Assembly (NCBI RefSeq): GCF_005670685.2
Contig: NZ_CP062008.1
Span: forward strand, 4,526,001 to 4,590,000
Length of the DNA stretch: 64,000 nucleotides
DNA from: Mycolicibacterium mucogenicum DSM 44124
GTDB taxonomy: Bacteria > Actinomycetota > Actinomycetes > Mycobacteriales > Mycobacteriaceae
Direction: 5' to 3'
The notes under the pieces were generated by a model, which saw only the letters and a program-made list of their open reading frames with translations, made no database searches and was not told the origin of the DNA. Position numbers and translations under genes: made by a program. Positions 8,714 to 19,231 of this stretch are shown piece after piece. Numbering within the stretch: position 1 is the stretch's first letter; each line of letters starts with the position of its first letter.

Positions 8714-9339
8714 CCGGCGCGTACGACGTCCTGGCACGGATCCGCGCCGGACGGTCGGCGCCCGTGGCCGCGGGCGAGCGGTGCGAGATGTGCGCAGAAC
8801 AGATCGCCGCGGAGCACCGGCACGTGGTGAACATCGAAGGCCGACAACTGATGTGCGTCTGCCGGGGCTGCTACCTGTTGTTCACCGACGTCGATGCCGC
8901 GCTGCGCTACCGTGCGGTCCCTGATCGATATCTCACCTTCCCCGAGTTCGCGCTCGGCCGCCGCGAGTGGGAGCTGCTGCAGATCCCCGTCGGCCTGGCG
9001 TTCTTCTTTCACAACTCCAGCCTCGACCGCACCGTCGCGTTCTATCCGGGACCTGCCGGCGCCACCGAGTCCGAACTGGGCCTTGGCATCTGGGATGGCA
9101 TCCGGACCGCCGATCCGCGCGTCGACCTGCTTGCCCCAGACACCGAGGCACTCATCGTGCGGGTGCCGGACAGTCCGCTTTCCGTCGAGTGCCACCTGGT
9201 GCCCATCGACGCGTGCTACGAGTTCGTCGGGCGCCTGCGGATGTTGTGGCATGGCTTCGACGGCGGGCAGCAGGTCCACGAGTTCGTCGACGACTTCTTC
9301 GATGCCATCGCGGAACGCAGCAAGGTGGTGGCACCGTGA
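8710..9339 (+). CDS. DUF5947-like hydrogenase cluster protein
   Basis: 209 residues, soluble. An N-terminal zinc-finger-like module has CEMC (near residue 25) and CVCRGC (near residue 50), followed by a mixed alpha/beta body with a Trp/Phe-rich end. I recall this as DUF5947, which occurs next to group 1h hydrogenases; no function is established as far as I know. Start ATG overlaps the hhyE stop, its own stop overlaps the next GTG (GTGA), so it is made in step with the enzyme. An assembly or chaperone role is inference. Confidence 0.65.
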   Translation: MTGAYDVLARIRAGRSAPVAAGERCEMCAEQIAAEHRHVVNIEGRQLMCVCRGCYLLFTDVDAALRYRAVPDRYLTFPEFALGRREWELLQIPVGLAFFFHNSSLDRTVAFYPGPAGATESELGLGIWDGIRTADPRVDLLAPDTEALIVRVPDSPLSVECHLVPIDACYEFVGRLRMLWHGFDGGQQVHEFVDDFFDAIAERSKVVAP

Positions 9340-9977
9340 CCGAGGTGAGCTTCGCCGTCGTCGACGTCGTCCCCGAGCCGTACGCGGTGACACCGCTGTT
9401 GACCGCGCGGGTCGGGATCACCGCGACCGATGAACCGGTGCATGCCATCGCATTACGGGCCCAGGTCCGCATCGAGCCGCTGCGTCGCGGCTACACCGAC
9501 GAGGAGGCGGCCGCGTTGCTCGACCTGTTCGGCACCCGCGACCGTTGGGGCACCACCCAGCACACCTTCCTTTGGCAGCACAGTGGCGTCATGGTGCCCG
9601 GCTTCACCGGCACCAGCCAGGTCGATCTGCCCCTGGAGTGCACCTATGATTTCGAGGTCACCGCGGCCAAGTTCTTTCATGCACTGCGCGACGGCAACAT
9701 CCCGCTCCAATTCCTCTTCAGCGGAACGGTTTTCACCAAGGGCTCGACCGGCTTCGCGGTCGCCCCGGTGCCCTGGGACCGGGAGGACCACTACGACATG
9801 CCGGTATCAGTGTGGCGCAGTCTCATCGACACGCACTATCCGCACAGCGGCTGGATCAGATTGCACCACAACACCATCGAAGCGCTCGTCGACTACAAGG
9901 CGCGGCACGCGCTGCTCGGACTCGACGACACCGTGATCGGGTTACTGGCCACCCAGACGGCCGAGGACCTCCGATGA
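9336..9977 (+). CDS. DUF6084-like hydrogenase cluster protein
   Basis: 213 residues beginning (GTG) TEVSFAVVDVVPEPYAVTP. It is rich in beta strand, with LTARVGI, IALRAQVRIEP and LECTYDFEVT segments, and has WGTTQHTFLWQ and VPWDRED in the middle. I recall this as DUF6084, a companion of DUF5947 in hydrogenase loci. No cysteine cluster, membrane span or catalytic motif is visible. GTGA and ATGA overlaps at both ends show strict translational coupling. Confidence 0.62.
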   Translation: MTEVSFAVVDVVPEPYAVTPLLTARVGITATDEPVHAIALRAQVRIEPLRRGYTDEEAAALLDLFGTRDRWGTTQHTFLWQHSGVMVPGFTGTSQVDLPLECTYDFEVTAAKFFHALRDGNIPLQFLFSGTVFTKGSTGFAVAPVPWDREDHYDMPVSVWRSLIDTHYPHSGWIRLHHNTIEALVDYKARHALLGLDDTVIGLLATQTAEDLR

Positions 9978-11314
9978 CCAGCAATTGGCAGCAGGCCAAG
10001 GCCGTTGCCGACGCGGTGCTCTACGAGGGCTATCTGCTCTATCCGTACCGGGCGACGTCGGGAAAGAATCAGTCCCGCTGGCAATTCGGCGTGCTCGGCC
10101 CGCCACAGGCTGCTGCGCTAGGGCTCGGCGAGGACGACACGCTCGCGGCGCAACTCCTCGTGAGCCCGGGAAACGGCATGGCGCTGACTTTCGTGGTCCG
10201 GTTCCTGCAGTTACAACACCGCTCGGTTGAACGCGACACCGGCAGCGGTTTCGAACCGGTCCACGAACTGACGGCGGTGGGACGCACGTGGCTCACCTGG
10301 GACGAGGCCGTCGAATGCGAAGTGTCGTTCGGGCCCTTCCGCGAACCGGAACTCGCGGCATCGCCGACGCTGCCGATCATGATCCCCGGCGGCCACGACG
10401 TCGAGCACGTCGACGGCGGCAGGTTGATCCGTACCCGCGCCGAGCTGCACGCCGAGCTCACAGTCGGGTCCGAACCCGATGACAACCTGCTGCGCATCAG
10501 TCTCGCATTGCGCAACACCGGCCCGGCGCCGTCAGACAAGGACTCCACGATCGCCCGTTCCCTCATCGGCACCCATCTGATCGCGGAGGTGACGGGCGGC
10601 GACTTCGTGTCACTGCTGGAACCGCCGGACTCGGCGGCCGAGGCGGTCGGTCGTTGCGCACGGCACCGCTGCTTCCCCGTGCTTGCCGGGCCACCGGGCG
10701 CCACCACGCTGATGCTGATCTCGCCGATCATCCTCTATGACCATCCCGAGATCGCCGAGCAGAGTGGCGTGGCCCTCTTCGACTCGACCGAGATCGACGA
10801 GATCCTGACGTTGCGCGTCATGACGATGACCGATGAGGAAAAGGCGCAGGCCCGCGCCACCGATCCGCGCGCGGCGGACATCATCGATCGCTGCGACGCG
10901 ATGTCACCGGAGGCGCTACTGAATCTGCATGGGGTGCTGCGCAACCCACATGCCGGCGCCGAAGTCCGATCGCTGATCCCGGAGGTACCCGAGGGCGTCG
11001 ACTGGTGGGACCCGTTGGCGGACACTGCCGTCGCCCCGAGCATCGACGCGGTGTTGGTGAACGGGGTACGCGTCAGCCGCGACAGCCGCGTGCGGTTGCA
11101 CCCGTGCCGCCGCGCCGACGCGCAGGACCTGTTCTACGCCGACAAGGTCGCCCGGGTGACCTGCGTACACGAGACGGTCGACGGCGACCAGCAGATCGGT
11201 GTGGTCCTCGAGGAGGACCCGGCCGCCGAGATGCACGACTGGTACGGCCGATACCTGTACTTCGCACCCGACGAAGTCGAACCACTGAGTGAAGGGACAA
11301 CACCATGGAAGTAG
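9974..11314 (+). CDS. Hydrogenase cluster protein of unknown function, 446 aa
   Basis: Begins MTSNWQQAKAVADAVLYEGYLLYPYRA. A large soluble protein with no signal peptide and no recognised catalytic site. The last 90 residues resemble a small beta barrel: VRLHPCRRADAQDLFYAD, then an acidic turn and GRYLYFAPDEVEPL. Such a barrel could contact the large subunit, but that is speculation. The start overlaps the preceding gene by ATGA and the end overlaps the next small gene by 10 bases, which fixes its membership in the hhy operon. Confidence 0.65.
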   Translation: MTSNWQQAKAVADAVLYEGYLLYPYRATSGKNQSRWQFGVLGPPQAAALGLGEDDTLAAQLLVSPGNGMALTFVVRFLQLQHRSVERDTGSGFEPVHELTAVGRTWLTWDEAVECEVSFGPFREPELAASPTLPIMIPGGHDVEHVDGGRLIRTRAELHAELTVGSEPDDNLLRISLALRNTGPAPSDKDSTIARSLIGTHLIAEVTGGDFVSLLEPPDSAAEAVGRCARHRCFPVLAGPPGATTLMLISPIILYDHPEIAEQSGVALFDSTEIDEILTLRVMTMTDEEKAQARATDPRAADIIDRCDAMSPEALLNLHGVLRNPHAGAEVRSLIPEVPEGVDWWDPLADTAVAPSIDAVLVNGVRVSRDSRVRLHPCRRADAQDLFYADKVARVTCVHETVDGDQQIGVVLEEDPAAEMHDWYGRYLYFAPDEVEPLSEGTTPWK

Positions 11315-11424
11315 TGGGTTGGGTCGCGGTGATCGCGGTCGCGGCAGTAGTGATAGGCGCCGGAGTGCTCGGCGTGCGGTCCATCCCGGATGCGCGCCGT
11401 TACCTGCGCATGCGGCGGATGTGA
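11305..11424 (+). CDS. 39-residue membrane peptide in the hydrogenase operon (DUF6893-like)
   Basis: ATG GAA GTA GTG GGT opens a 39-codon frame. One hydrophobic helix (VGWVAVIAVAAVVIGAGVLGV) is followed by a basic tail RSIPDARRYLRMRRM, so the N-terminus should face out and the tail stay in the cytoplasm. GAAGGGACAA precedes the start at good distance. I recall small proteins of this type as DUF6893 in hydrogenase loci. It overlaps both neighbours. A role as membrane tether for the otherwise soluble hydrogenase or HhyE is inference. Confidence 0.65.
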   Translation: MEVVGWVAVIAVAAVVIGAGVLGVRSIPDARRYLRMRRM

Positions 11425-11917
11425 CGGAGGCGACGCCACGCACCGGATCCTGATAGCCGGTATCGGCAACATCTTCCTCGGCGACGACGGCTTCGGCCCC
11501 GAGGTGTTGCGCCACATCGGCCCCGTCGACCCGCGAGTCCGGCTGACGGACTACGGCATCCGCGGTATGCACCTCGCCTACGACCTGCTCGCCGAGTGGG
11601 ACGCGCTGGTACTCGTCGACGCGCTCCCCAGCCAGGGCGCGCCGGGTACCGTGCACGTTTTCGAGGCCGACCACCAGTCGCTCACCGCGGCAGTGGGTCT
11701 GGATGCACACGCCATGGATCCCGCAACAGTGTTCGCGAGTCTCAACGCGCTCGGCGGACGGGCCCCGCACACCGTGGTCGTGGGATGCGAGGTGGTCGAT
11801 GTCGAGCACCGGATGGGCCTGTCCGACGTCGTGGCCGCCGCGGTGCCCGCCGCGGTCCGCACCGTGGAAGATGTTGTCGCAGAACTAGTCATCCGCACGC
11901 CGGTCCGGGAGGGCTGA
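11390..11917 (+). CDS. Hydrogenase maturation protease (HyaD/HupD family)
   Basis: Core sequence HRILIAGIGNIFLGDDGFGPEV is the family signature. The nickel-sensing acidic and His residues are visible (E in GFGPEV, D in VLVDAL, H in LDAHAMDP). The enzyme cuts the C-terminal tail of the large subunit after nickel insertion. The only regular start codon in frame is ATG 11390, which adds a Cys-rich leader (MRAVTCACGGCDGG) and overlaps the preceding peptide by 35 bases. Family members usually begin at M-T-x-RIL, but here that place, 11438-11440, reads GCC before ACG; GGAGG at 11426-11430 fits a start there. The start is therefore uncertain. Confidence 0.85.
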   Translation: MRAVTCACGGCDGGDATHRILIAGIGNIFLGDDGFGPEVLRHIGPVDPRVRLTDYGIRGMHLAYDLLAEWDALVLVDALPSQGAPGTVHVFEADHQSLTAAVGLDAHAMDPATVFASLNALGGRAPHTVVVGCEVVDVEHRMGLSDVVAAAVPAAVRTVEDVVAELVIRTPVREG

Positions 11918-11920
11918 CCG

Positions 11921-12169
11921 ATGTGTCTGGGTATTCCGGGACAGGTCATCCAGATGCTGGACGGCTACGGCAACCAACTCGCTCTCGTCGATGTGGCGGG
12001 TGAAGCGCGCAAGGTGAATGTCGGGATGCTGCCCGAGGAGACCTTCACCGCCGGTGACTGGGTGATCATCCACATGGGCTTCGCTCTCGAGAAGACCGAT
12101 GCGGCAGGCGCGGCCGCGGCACTGGCCGGTCTGAAGCTGGTCGGCAACGGTGACTGGACAGAGCCATGA
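11921..12169 (+). CDS. hypC: Hydrogenase maturation chaperone HypC (first copy)
   Basis: 82 residues starting MCLGIPGQVIQM; Cys2 is the invariant residue that carries the Fe(CN)2CO group with HypD. The short beta barrel ends with an Ala-rich helix. Start lies 3 bases after the protease stop; its stop overlaps hypF as ATGA. A second, longer HypC is encoded after hypF, so this copy may serve a different client or step. Confidence 0.92.
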   Translation: MCLGIPGQVIQMLDGYGNQLALVDVAGEARKVNVGMLPEETFTAGDWVIIHMGFALEKTDAAGAAAALAGLKLVGNGDWTEP

Positions 12170-14481
12170 CGCGTCAACGGGTGCGCATCTGCGCGCGCGG
12201 CGTCGTCCAGGGTGTCGGCTTCCGGCCGTTCGTCTACACGACGGCGGCGACACTCGGGTTGAGCGGCTCGGTCCGCAACGACAGCTCCGGGGCGATCATC
12301 GAGGTCGAAGGTGACAGCGGCGCCATCGGGCAGTTCCTGGATCGGTTGACCAATCACCCACCACCACTGGCCGTCATCGAGTCTGTTGAGAAGCAGGAGG
12401 TTCCGCCACGGGGCGGCACCGGATTCGTCATCACCGACACCACAAACTCCGCAGGCGGCCGCACGCTGGCCTCCCCCGACGTCGCGATGTGCGACGACTG
12501 CGCAGCCGAGCAGCGGGATCCCGACAACCGGCGCTACCGTCATCCGTTCGTCAACTGCACCAATTGCGGGCCGCGCTTCACCATCATCGCGTCGCTGCCG
12601 TACGACCGGGCCGCCACCACGATGGCCGATTTCCCGATGTGCTCCGAATGCGCTCGCGAATACCACGATCCGGCGGACCGTCGCTTCCACGCGCAGCCCG
12701 TCTGCTGCCCGCAGTGCGGGCCGACACTGAGCTTTCGCGACCATGACGGCCGTACCGCCGACGGCGAAGCCGGCCTGCATCGAGCACGGAACCTGCTTCG
12801 CGACGGCGGAATTCTCGCGGTCAAGGGCATCGGCGGCTATCACCTCGCCTGTGACGCGACCAACGGAATGTCGGTGGCGACGCTGCGTCAGCGCAAACGC
12901 CGTGGGGACAAGCCGTTCGCGGTGATGGTCCCCGACCTGGCAACGGCGCGTCTGATCGCCGAGGTGGACGACGCTGCGGCACAGGTTCTTTCAGGTATCC
13001 AGCGGCCGATCGTGCTGCTCGCCAGGCGAATGGGCACAGCAGTATCCGAACTCGTCGCACCGCACAACCCGGACATCGGCGTCATGCTCGCGTACACCCC
13101 GTTGCACACCCTGCTGTTCGGTCTCGCGGGCGACGAACCAGGCCCGTCGGTCCTGGTGATGACATCGGGAAACCTTGGCGGCGAACCGATCTGCTTCACC
13201 GACGCGGACGCCATCCACCGCCTGGACCGGATCGCCGACGGCTGGCTGCTGCACAACCGGGCGATCCTGGTGCCGTGCGACGACTCGGTGGTGCGGATGA
13301 TCGACCTCGGCGGTACCGAAAGTCGGGCCGGGGCCGAAGAAGTACCGATTCGCCGATCCCGTGGCTACGCGCCGCTTCCCGTTGCGCTCCCGGTGGCCGT
13401 CGCACCCACCTTGGCCGTCGGTGCCGACCTGAAGAACACGCTCGCCGTTGCCGACGGGAAGTACGCGTGGCTGAGCCAGCACATCGGCGACATGGACGAC
13501 CTCGCCACATTGACCGCTTTCGACTCCGCGCACCGACACCTACAGGAGCTCACGGGAGTGATACCCGACAATCTGGTCGCCGATGCGCATCCCGGATACC
13601 GGTCGACCAACTGGGCACGCCGCCACGCCGACGGACGGCCGGTCCGCACCGTTCAGCACCACCACTCCCACATCGCCGCCGTGATGGCCGAACACGGCAT
13701 CGACGGCAGCAACCAGGTGCTCGGATTCGCCTTCGACGGAACGGGTTACGGCCCAGATGGTGCGATCTGGGGCGGCGAGGTGATGGTTGCCGACTACAAG
13801 GGCTACCGGCGCGTGGCGCAACTGCGGTACGCGCCGCTGCCCGGCGGCGACGTCAGCGTGGAGCGGCCGTACCGGATGGCGCTTGCGCATCTGTGGGCCG
13901 CGGGTCTGCCGTGGAGCGCCGACCTGCCGCCGGTGCGGGGCTGCCCCGACGACGAACGCGCAGTCCTGGCCCACCAGATGCAGACCGGGCTCGGCTGCGT
14001 CCCGACGTCCAGCATGGGACGGCTCTTCGATGCGGTCGCCGCACTCGCCGGAGTACGGCAGGCCGTCGACTACGAAGCGCAGGCGGCCATCGAACTGGAG
14101 GGGGCGTCGCGCGGTGCGGATTGCGGTGCCGTGACGTACGCCTTCGACGTCGTGGCAGGTGATCCGGCGCTCGTCGATCCGACACCCGTGCTACGTGCCG
14201 TCATCGACGATCAGCGTGCCGACGTTGCGCCCGGCGTGATCGGCGCGCGCTTTCACCGAGCTGTGGCCGACCTCGTCGTGGAGCTTTCCCAACGCGAGTC
14301 GGATGCGGCAGGCACACGGATCATCGCGTTGTCCGGCGGTGTGTTCCAGAACGCGCTGCTGCTGAGGCTCACGCTGAACGGTCTGCAGGCCAAGGGTTTC
14401 GAAGTGATCACCCACCGTCGTGTCCCACCCAACGACGGGGGAATCGCACTCGGTCAACTGATGGTCGGCAATTCGAACTGA
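12166..14481 (+). CDS. hypF: Carbamoyltransferase HypF
   Basis: 771 residues, the usual length. Domains in order: acylphosphatase (residues about 1-90, ARGVVQGVGFRPFVY), two zinc fingers (about 105-190, CDDC, CTNC, CSEC, CPQC), YrdC-like domain (about 200-375) and Kae1-like domain (about 390-765, HHHSHIAA metal site, FDGTGYGPDGAIWGGE). HypF makes the thiocarbamate on HypE from carbamoyl phosphate, the source of the cyanide ligands. Coupled to hypC by ATGA; 16 bases precede the second hypC. Confidence 0.96.
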   Translation: MTRQRVRICARGVVQGVGFRPFVYTTAATLGLSGSVRNDSSGAIIEVEGDSGAIGQFLDRLTNHPPPLAVIESVEKQEVPPRGGTGFVITDTTNSAGGRTLASPDVAMCDDCAAEQRDPDNRRYRHPFVNCTNCGPRFTIIASLPYDRAATTMADFPMCSECAREYHDPADRRFHAQPVCCPQCGPTLSFRDHDGRTADGEAGLHRARNLLRDGGILAVKGIGGYHLACDATNGMSVATLRQRKRRGDKPFAVMVPDLATARLIAEVDDAAAQVLSGIQRPIVLLARRMGTAVSELVAPHNPDIGVMLAYTPLHTLLFGLAGDEPGPSVLVMTSGNLGGEPICFTDADAIHRLDRIADGWLLHNRAILVPCDDSVVRMIDLGGTESRAGAEEVPIRRSRGYAPLPVALPVAVAPTLAVGADLKNTLAVADGKYAWLSQHIGDMDDLATLTAFDSAHRHLQELTGVIPDNLVADAHPGYRSTNWARRHADGRPVRTVQHHHSHIAAVMAEHGIDGSNQVLGFAFDGTGYGPDGAIWGGEVMVADYKGYRRVAQLRYAPLPGGDVSVERPYRMALAHLWAAGLPWSADLPPVRGCPDDERAVLAHQMQTGLGCVPTSSMGRLFDAVAALAGVRQAVDYEAQAAIELEGASRGADCGAVTYAFDVVAGDPALVDPTPVLRAVIDDQRADVAPGVIGARFHRAVADLVVELSQRESDAAGTRIIALSGGVFQNALLLRLTLNGLQAKGFEVITHRRVPPNDGGIALGQLMVGNSN

Positions 14482-14497
14482 GAAGAGGAGCACTCCC

Positions 14498-14811
14498 ATG
14501 TGTCTGGCAGTTCCGGGGAAAATCCTGAGCCTGACCGAGCGGGACGGCACTCTGATGTCGCTCGTCGACTTCGGCGGTATTCAGAAAGACGTCTGCCTGC
14601 AATACATCCCGGACGCAGCAGTCGGGGAATACGTCGTCGTGCACGTGGGGTTCGCGATCCAGCGCCTCGACGAAGAATCGGCCATCAAGACCTTGAACGA
14701 GTTCGAGCACCTCGGCGTGCTCAACGAGGAATTCGGGGACGGGTTCGCGATCGCGGCGCGACAAGCCGGACTGACCCCGCCGACAGGCAGTACGACAACC
14801 GAGGTGACACC

Positions 14812-14815
<4 letters not shown>
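14498..14815 (+). CDS. hypC: Hydrogenase maturation chaperone HypC (second copy)
   Basis: 105 residues starting [12 protein letters not shown] with the essential Cys2. Compared with the 82-residue copy it has a C-terminal extension of about 20 residues after the [11 protein letters not shown] helix. GAAGAGGAG stands before the ATG, and the stop overlaps hypD as ATGA. HypC shuttles the iron-cyanide fragment between HypD and the large subunit. Being directly coupled to hypD suggests this is the HypD partner. Confidence 0.92.
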
Positions 14816-15904
<1,089 letters not shown>

Positions 15905-15912
<8 letters not shown>

Positions 15913-16984
15913 GACAGCGGCCGAGAACGGCGCCTCCATCGACCTCGAATCGTGGGTCTGCCCGGCTCCCCTGCGCGACGCGCCGAACATCGTCATGGGC
16001 CATGGTGGTGGCGGGGCGATGTCGGCCGAATTGATCGAGCACCTGTTCCTGCCGGCGTTCGGCCCGGCCGCCGAGGCCGGGATGGGCGACTCGGCGGTCA
16101 TCGAGGTGGGAGGTTCGCGGTTGGCGTTCTCCACCGACTCGTTCGTCGTCAAGCCGCTGACGTTCCCCGGCGGCACCATCGGCGACCTCGCGGTGAACGG
16201 AACCGTCAACGACCTGGCGATGGCCGGCGCGCAACCGCTGGCACTGTCGACGGCCTTCATCCTCGAGGAAGGCACCGCGCTGCAGGAGATCGCGCATGTG
16301 GCGCACGCGGTCGGCACGGCCGCGCTGGCGGCCGGGGTCAAGCTGGTGACCGGCGATACCAAGGTGGTCGACTCCGGCCACGGCGACGGCGTTTTCATCA
16401 ACACCGCGGGGATCGGCATCGTCGATCCGCGAGTCGACATCCGTCCGCAGCGGGCCGCCTCCGGTGACGTGGTGATCGTCAGCGGCGACATCGGCGTGCA
16501 CGGCATCGCGGTGATGAGCTGTCGCGAAGGACTGACGTTCGCGACCACCGTCGCGAGTGACACCGCACCGCTGCACGGACTCGTGGCGGCCATGATCAAC
16601 ACCGGCGCCGACCTGCATGTTCTGCGTGACCCCACCCGCGGCGGGGTGGCGGCGACGCTGAACGAGATCGCGAAGACCGCACACGTTGGCGTCGCGCTTG
16701 ACGAGCGCACCTTCCCGATCCCGGCCGAGGTTCGGGACGCGTGCGGACTCCTCGGCCTGGATCCACTGCAGGTGGCGAACGAAGGCAAGCTGCTGGCCTT
16801 CGTGCCCGCCGACGACGCCGACCGGGTGCTCGCCGCGATGCGCGGCCACCCGCTCGGCGCGCGGGCCGCCGTGATCGGCCATTGCGTCACCGAGCACCCG
16901 GGCATGGTGGTCGCGCGGACCGCGCTCGGCGGCACCCGCGTGGTCGACCTGCCGATCGGCGAGCAGCTGCCGCGAATCTGTTAG
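15905..16984 (+). CDS. hypE: Carbamoyl dehydratase HypE
   Basis: 359 residues. The PurM-like fold is marked by GHGGGGAMS near the start, STDSFVVKP and DPTRGGVA. The protein ends PRIC, where the terminal Cys accepts the carbamoyl group from HypF and is dehydrated to thiocyanate with ATP. It closes the hydrogenase operon; its TAG overlaps the stop of the convergent antiporter gene by four bases, and no terminator hairpin is evident between them. Confidence 0.96.
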
Positions 16985-18477
16985 TCCGGCTCGCCGTACT
17001 CGTCGAACCAATAGGCGAGCTTCCCGCGACGGCTCACCGCGCGCAGTCTGCGCTCGGTGGCCTCGCGCGTGGTGCTGGTGCTGACGATCAGTAACTCATC
17101 ACCGGCTTCCAGGCGCGTGTCGGGCTGCGGCACAAAGGTGTTGCCCTTGCGGATGATCAGGGTGATCACGCTCGGATCAGGCAGCCGCAGTTCCAGCACC
17201 GTCACGTTGTGCAGCCGCGACTGCGGCAGCACCGTCAGCGTCAACAACTCCGCGTCGAGCACATCCAGCGGCGCCGCTTCCACCTGAATCTCCCGGGTGA
17301 CGTCGCGACGGATCAGCCCGAGGCGGTGCGCGATCGGCTTCAGACTCGGCCCCTGCACCAGCGTGAACACCACCACCAGCACGAACACGATGTTCAGCAG
17401 CCGCTGACTGTCCGGCACTCCGGTGACGATCGGGTAAGTGGCCAGCACGATCGGCACGGCGCCGCGCAATCCGGCCCACGACAGAAATGCCTGCTCCCGC
17501 CAGGGCACCCGGAAGCCGATCAACGACAACACCACCGACAACGGCCGGGCCAACAGCAGCAGAACCAGGCCGATGACGACGGCCGGCACCAGATCATCAC
17601 CGAGTTGGCTCGGCGTGACCAACAGACCGAGCAGGACGAACAGCCCGATCTGGGCCAGCCAACCCAGCCCTTCGGCGAACGACCGGGTGGCCGCGCGGTG
17701 CGGCAGCCCGGAATTCGCGAGCACCAGACCGGTCAGGTAGGCCGCGAGGAATCCGCTGGCGTGCGTCACCCCACAGGCCGCGAAGGCCACCGTGCCCAGC
17801 CCGAACGTGGCGAGCGGATACAGCCCCGACGCCGGGAGTGCGATCCGGCGCAGCGTGACGGCACCGAGGTAGCCGCACAGCAGGCCGATCGCCGCGCCGA
17901 CCGCCAGCTCGTAGACCAGGTCGACCAGCCCGTGCACCGGATGGAAGGCCAGCGGAACCACGCTGAACATCAGGACGAGGATGACGGCGGGGGCGTCGTT
18001 CAGACCGGACTCGGCTTCCAGGAGACCCGCCAGCCGCCGGGGCAACGGCAGCACGCGCAGCACGGAGAACACCGCGGCGGCGTCGGTCGACGAGACAATG
18101 GCCCCCAGCAGCAGCGCCAGCTGCCAGTCCATGCCCAACAGCAGATGCGCGCCGGCGGCGGTGACGGCCGTGCTGACGGCCACGCCGACGGTGGCCATGA
18201 CCGCGGCCGGCGCCAAACTCTTGCGGACGTCGCTGAACTTGGTGGTCAGACCACCTTCGATGAGGATGATCGCCAGCGCCGCGGTCCCCAGGTCCCGGAC
18301 CAGCGCGACGTCGTCGAACCGCAGCCCGATGCCGTCTTCGCCGACCAGCACTCCGAGACCGAGGAACAGCAGCAGACTGGGCAGACCGACGCGGTTCGCG
18401 AGTCGCGTGGCGACGATGCTCGCCAACAGCACCAGCGCCCCGACGAGCAGCACCCGGTTCAGCTGCTCGAGCGTCAT
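16981..18477 (-). CDS. Potassium/proton antiporter, CPA1 family with C-terminal RCK domain
   Basis: 498 residues starting MTLEQLNRVLLVGALVLL. About twelve hydrophobic segments form a Na+/H+-exchanger-like membrane part, including GLNDAPAVILV, the acidic ion site. The last 120 residues form a TrkA-C (RCK-C) domain with LPDPSVITLIIRKG. It resembles NhaP2-type K+/H+ antiporters. It is divergent from the NAD-binding RCK protein at 18557, and the pair may act together. A longer frame upstream of ATG 18477 is non-coding by composition. Confidence 0.88.
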   Translation of the reverse strand: MTLEQLNRVLLVGALVLLASIVATRLANRVGLPSLLLFLGLGVLVGEDGIGLRFDDVALVRDLGTAALAIILIEGGLTTKFSDVRKSLAPAAVMATVGVAVSTAVTAAGAHLLLGMDWQLALLLGAIVSSTDAAAVFSVLRVLPLPRRLAGLLEAESGLNDAPAVILVLMFSVVPLAFHPVHGLVDLVYELAVGAAIGLLCGYLGAVTLRRIALPASGLYPLATFGLGTVAFAACGVTHASGFLAAYLTGLVLANSGLPHRAATRSFAEGLGWLAQIGLFVLLGLLVTPSQLGDDLVPAVVIGLVLLLLARPLSVVLSLIGFRVPWREQAFLSWAGLRGAVPIVLATYPIVTGVPDSQRLLNIVFVLVVVFTLVQGPSLKPIAHRLGLIRRDVTREIQVEAAPLDVLDAELLTLTVLPQSRLHNVTVLELRLPDPSVITLIIRKGNTFVPQPDTRLEAGDELLIVSTSTTREATERRLRAVSRRGKLAYWFDEYGEPD

Positions 18478-18556
18478 CAATCCCCCATTCCGGTGTGCGG
18501 CCGAAGCAAATGTATCTGGGAACTCGCTGCGGGCGGCGGTAGGCGACAATGACTGC

Positions 18557-19231
18557 GTGAGCACCCGGGGCATGCGCGTGGCGATCGGCGGCGCCGGCGC
18601 GGTGGGCCGGTCGGTGGCACAGGAACTCGTCGCGAACGGGCACAAGGTTCTCCTGATCGAACGCGATATCCGCAAATACGAGCCGAACACGGTGCCCGAG
18701 GCCGACTGGCTGTGGGCCGACGCCTGCGAAGTGGCCTCGCTCGAGGAATGCGGCATCGAGATGTGCGACGTCGTGATCGCCGCGACGGGTGACGACAAGG
18801 CGAACCTCGCGATGGCGCTGTTGGCGAAAACCGAGTTCAGCGTCCCGCGGGTGGTGGCGCGCGTGAACAACGTCGCCAATGAGTGGTTGTTCACAGACGA
18901 CTGGGGCGTCGACGTCGCGGTGTCCACACCGCACGCGATGGCCGCGGGCGTCGAGGGCGCCATCGACGTCGGCCACCTGGTGCGGCTGATGGGGCTACGT
19001 CAAGGGCACGCGAACCTGACGAAGTTCACGCTGCCGCCGGACAGCCCGCTGATCGGACGTACCATCGGGGACATGACCCTGCCGCCGAACACCCTGTTGG
19101 TGACGGTGCAGCGCGGCAGCAGGATCATCGTGCCCAAATCCGGCGATCACTTCGAAGATGGCGACGAATTGCTTTTCGTGGCAGACGAATCCGTCGACAG
19201 CGACATCCGCGACCTCATCCACGGCGCCTAG
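18557..19231 (+). CDS. TrkA/CeoC-type potassium regulatory protein
   Basis: About 224 residues: Rossmann RCK-N domain (MRVAIGGAGAVGRSVAQEL) binding NAD(H), then an RCK-C domain (LPPDSPLIGRTIGDMTLP). It resembles CeoC/TrkA proteins that gate K+ transporters. A -10-like GACAAT (18545-18550) lies exactly 6 bases before GTG 18557, favouring a leaderless transcript beginning at that codon; ATG 18572 is the alternative. The divergent antiporter begins 80 bases away. Confidence 0.85.
   Translation: MSTRGMRVAIGGAGAVGRSVAQELVANGHKVLLIERDIRKYEPNTVPEADWLWADACEVASLEECGIEMCDVVIAATGDDKANLAMALLAKTEFSVPRVVARVNNVANEWLFTDDWGVDVAVSTPHAMAAGVEGAIDVGHLVRLMGLRQGHANLTKFTLPPDSPLIGRTIGDMTLPPNTLLVTVQRGSRIIVPKSGDHFEDGDELLFVADESVDSDIRDLIHGA

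Noticed and set aside
17209..18552. Gln/Arg-rich 447-residue frame opposite the antiporter
   Set aside because: Low-complexity antisense shadow of the antiporter gene.
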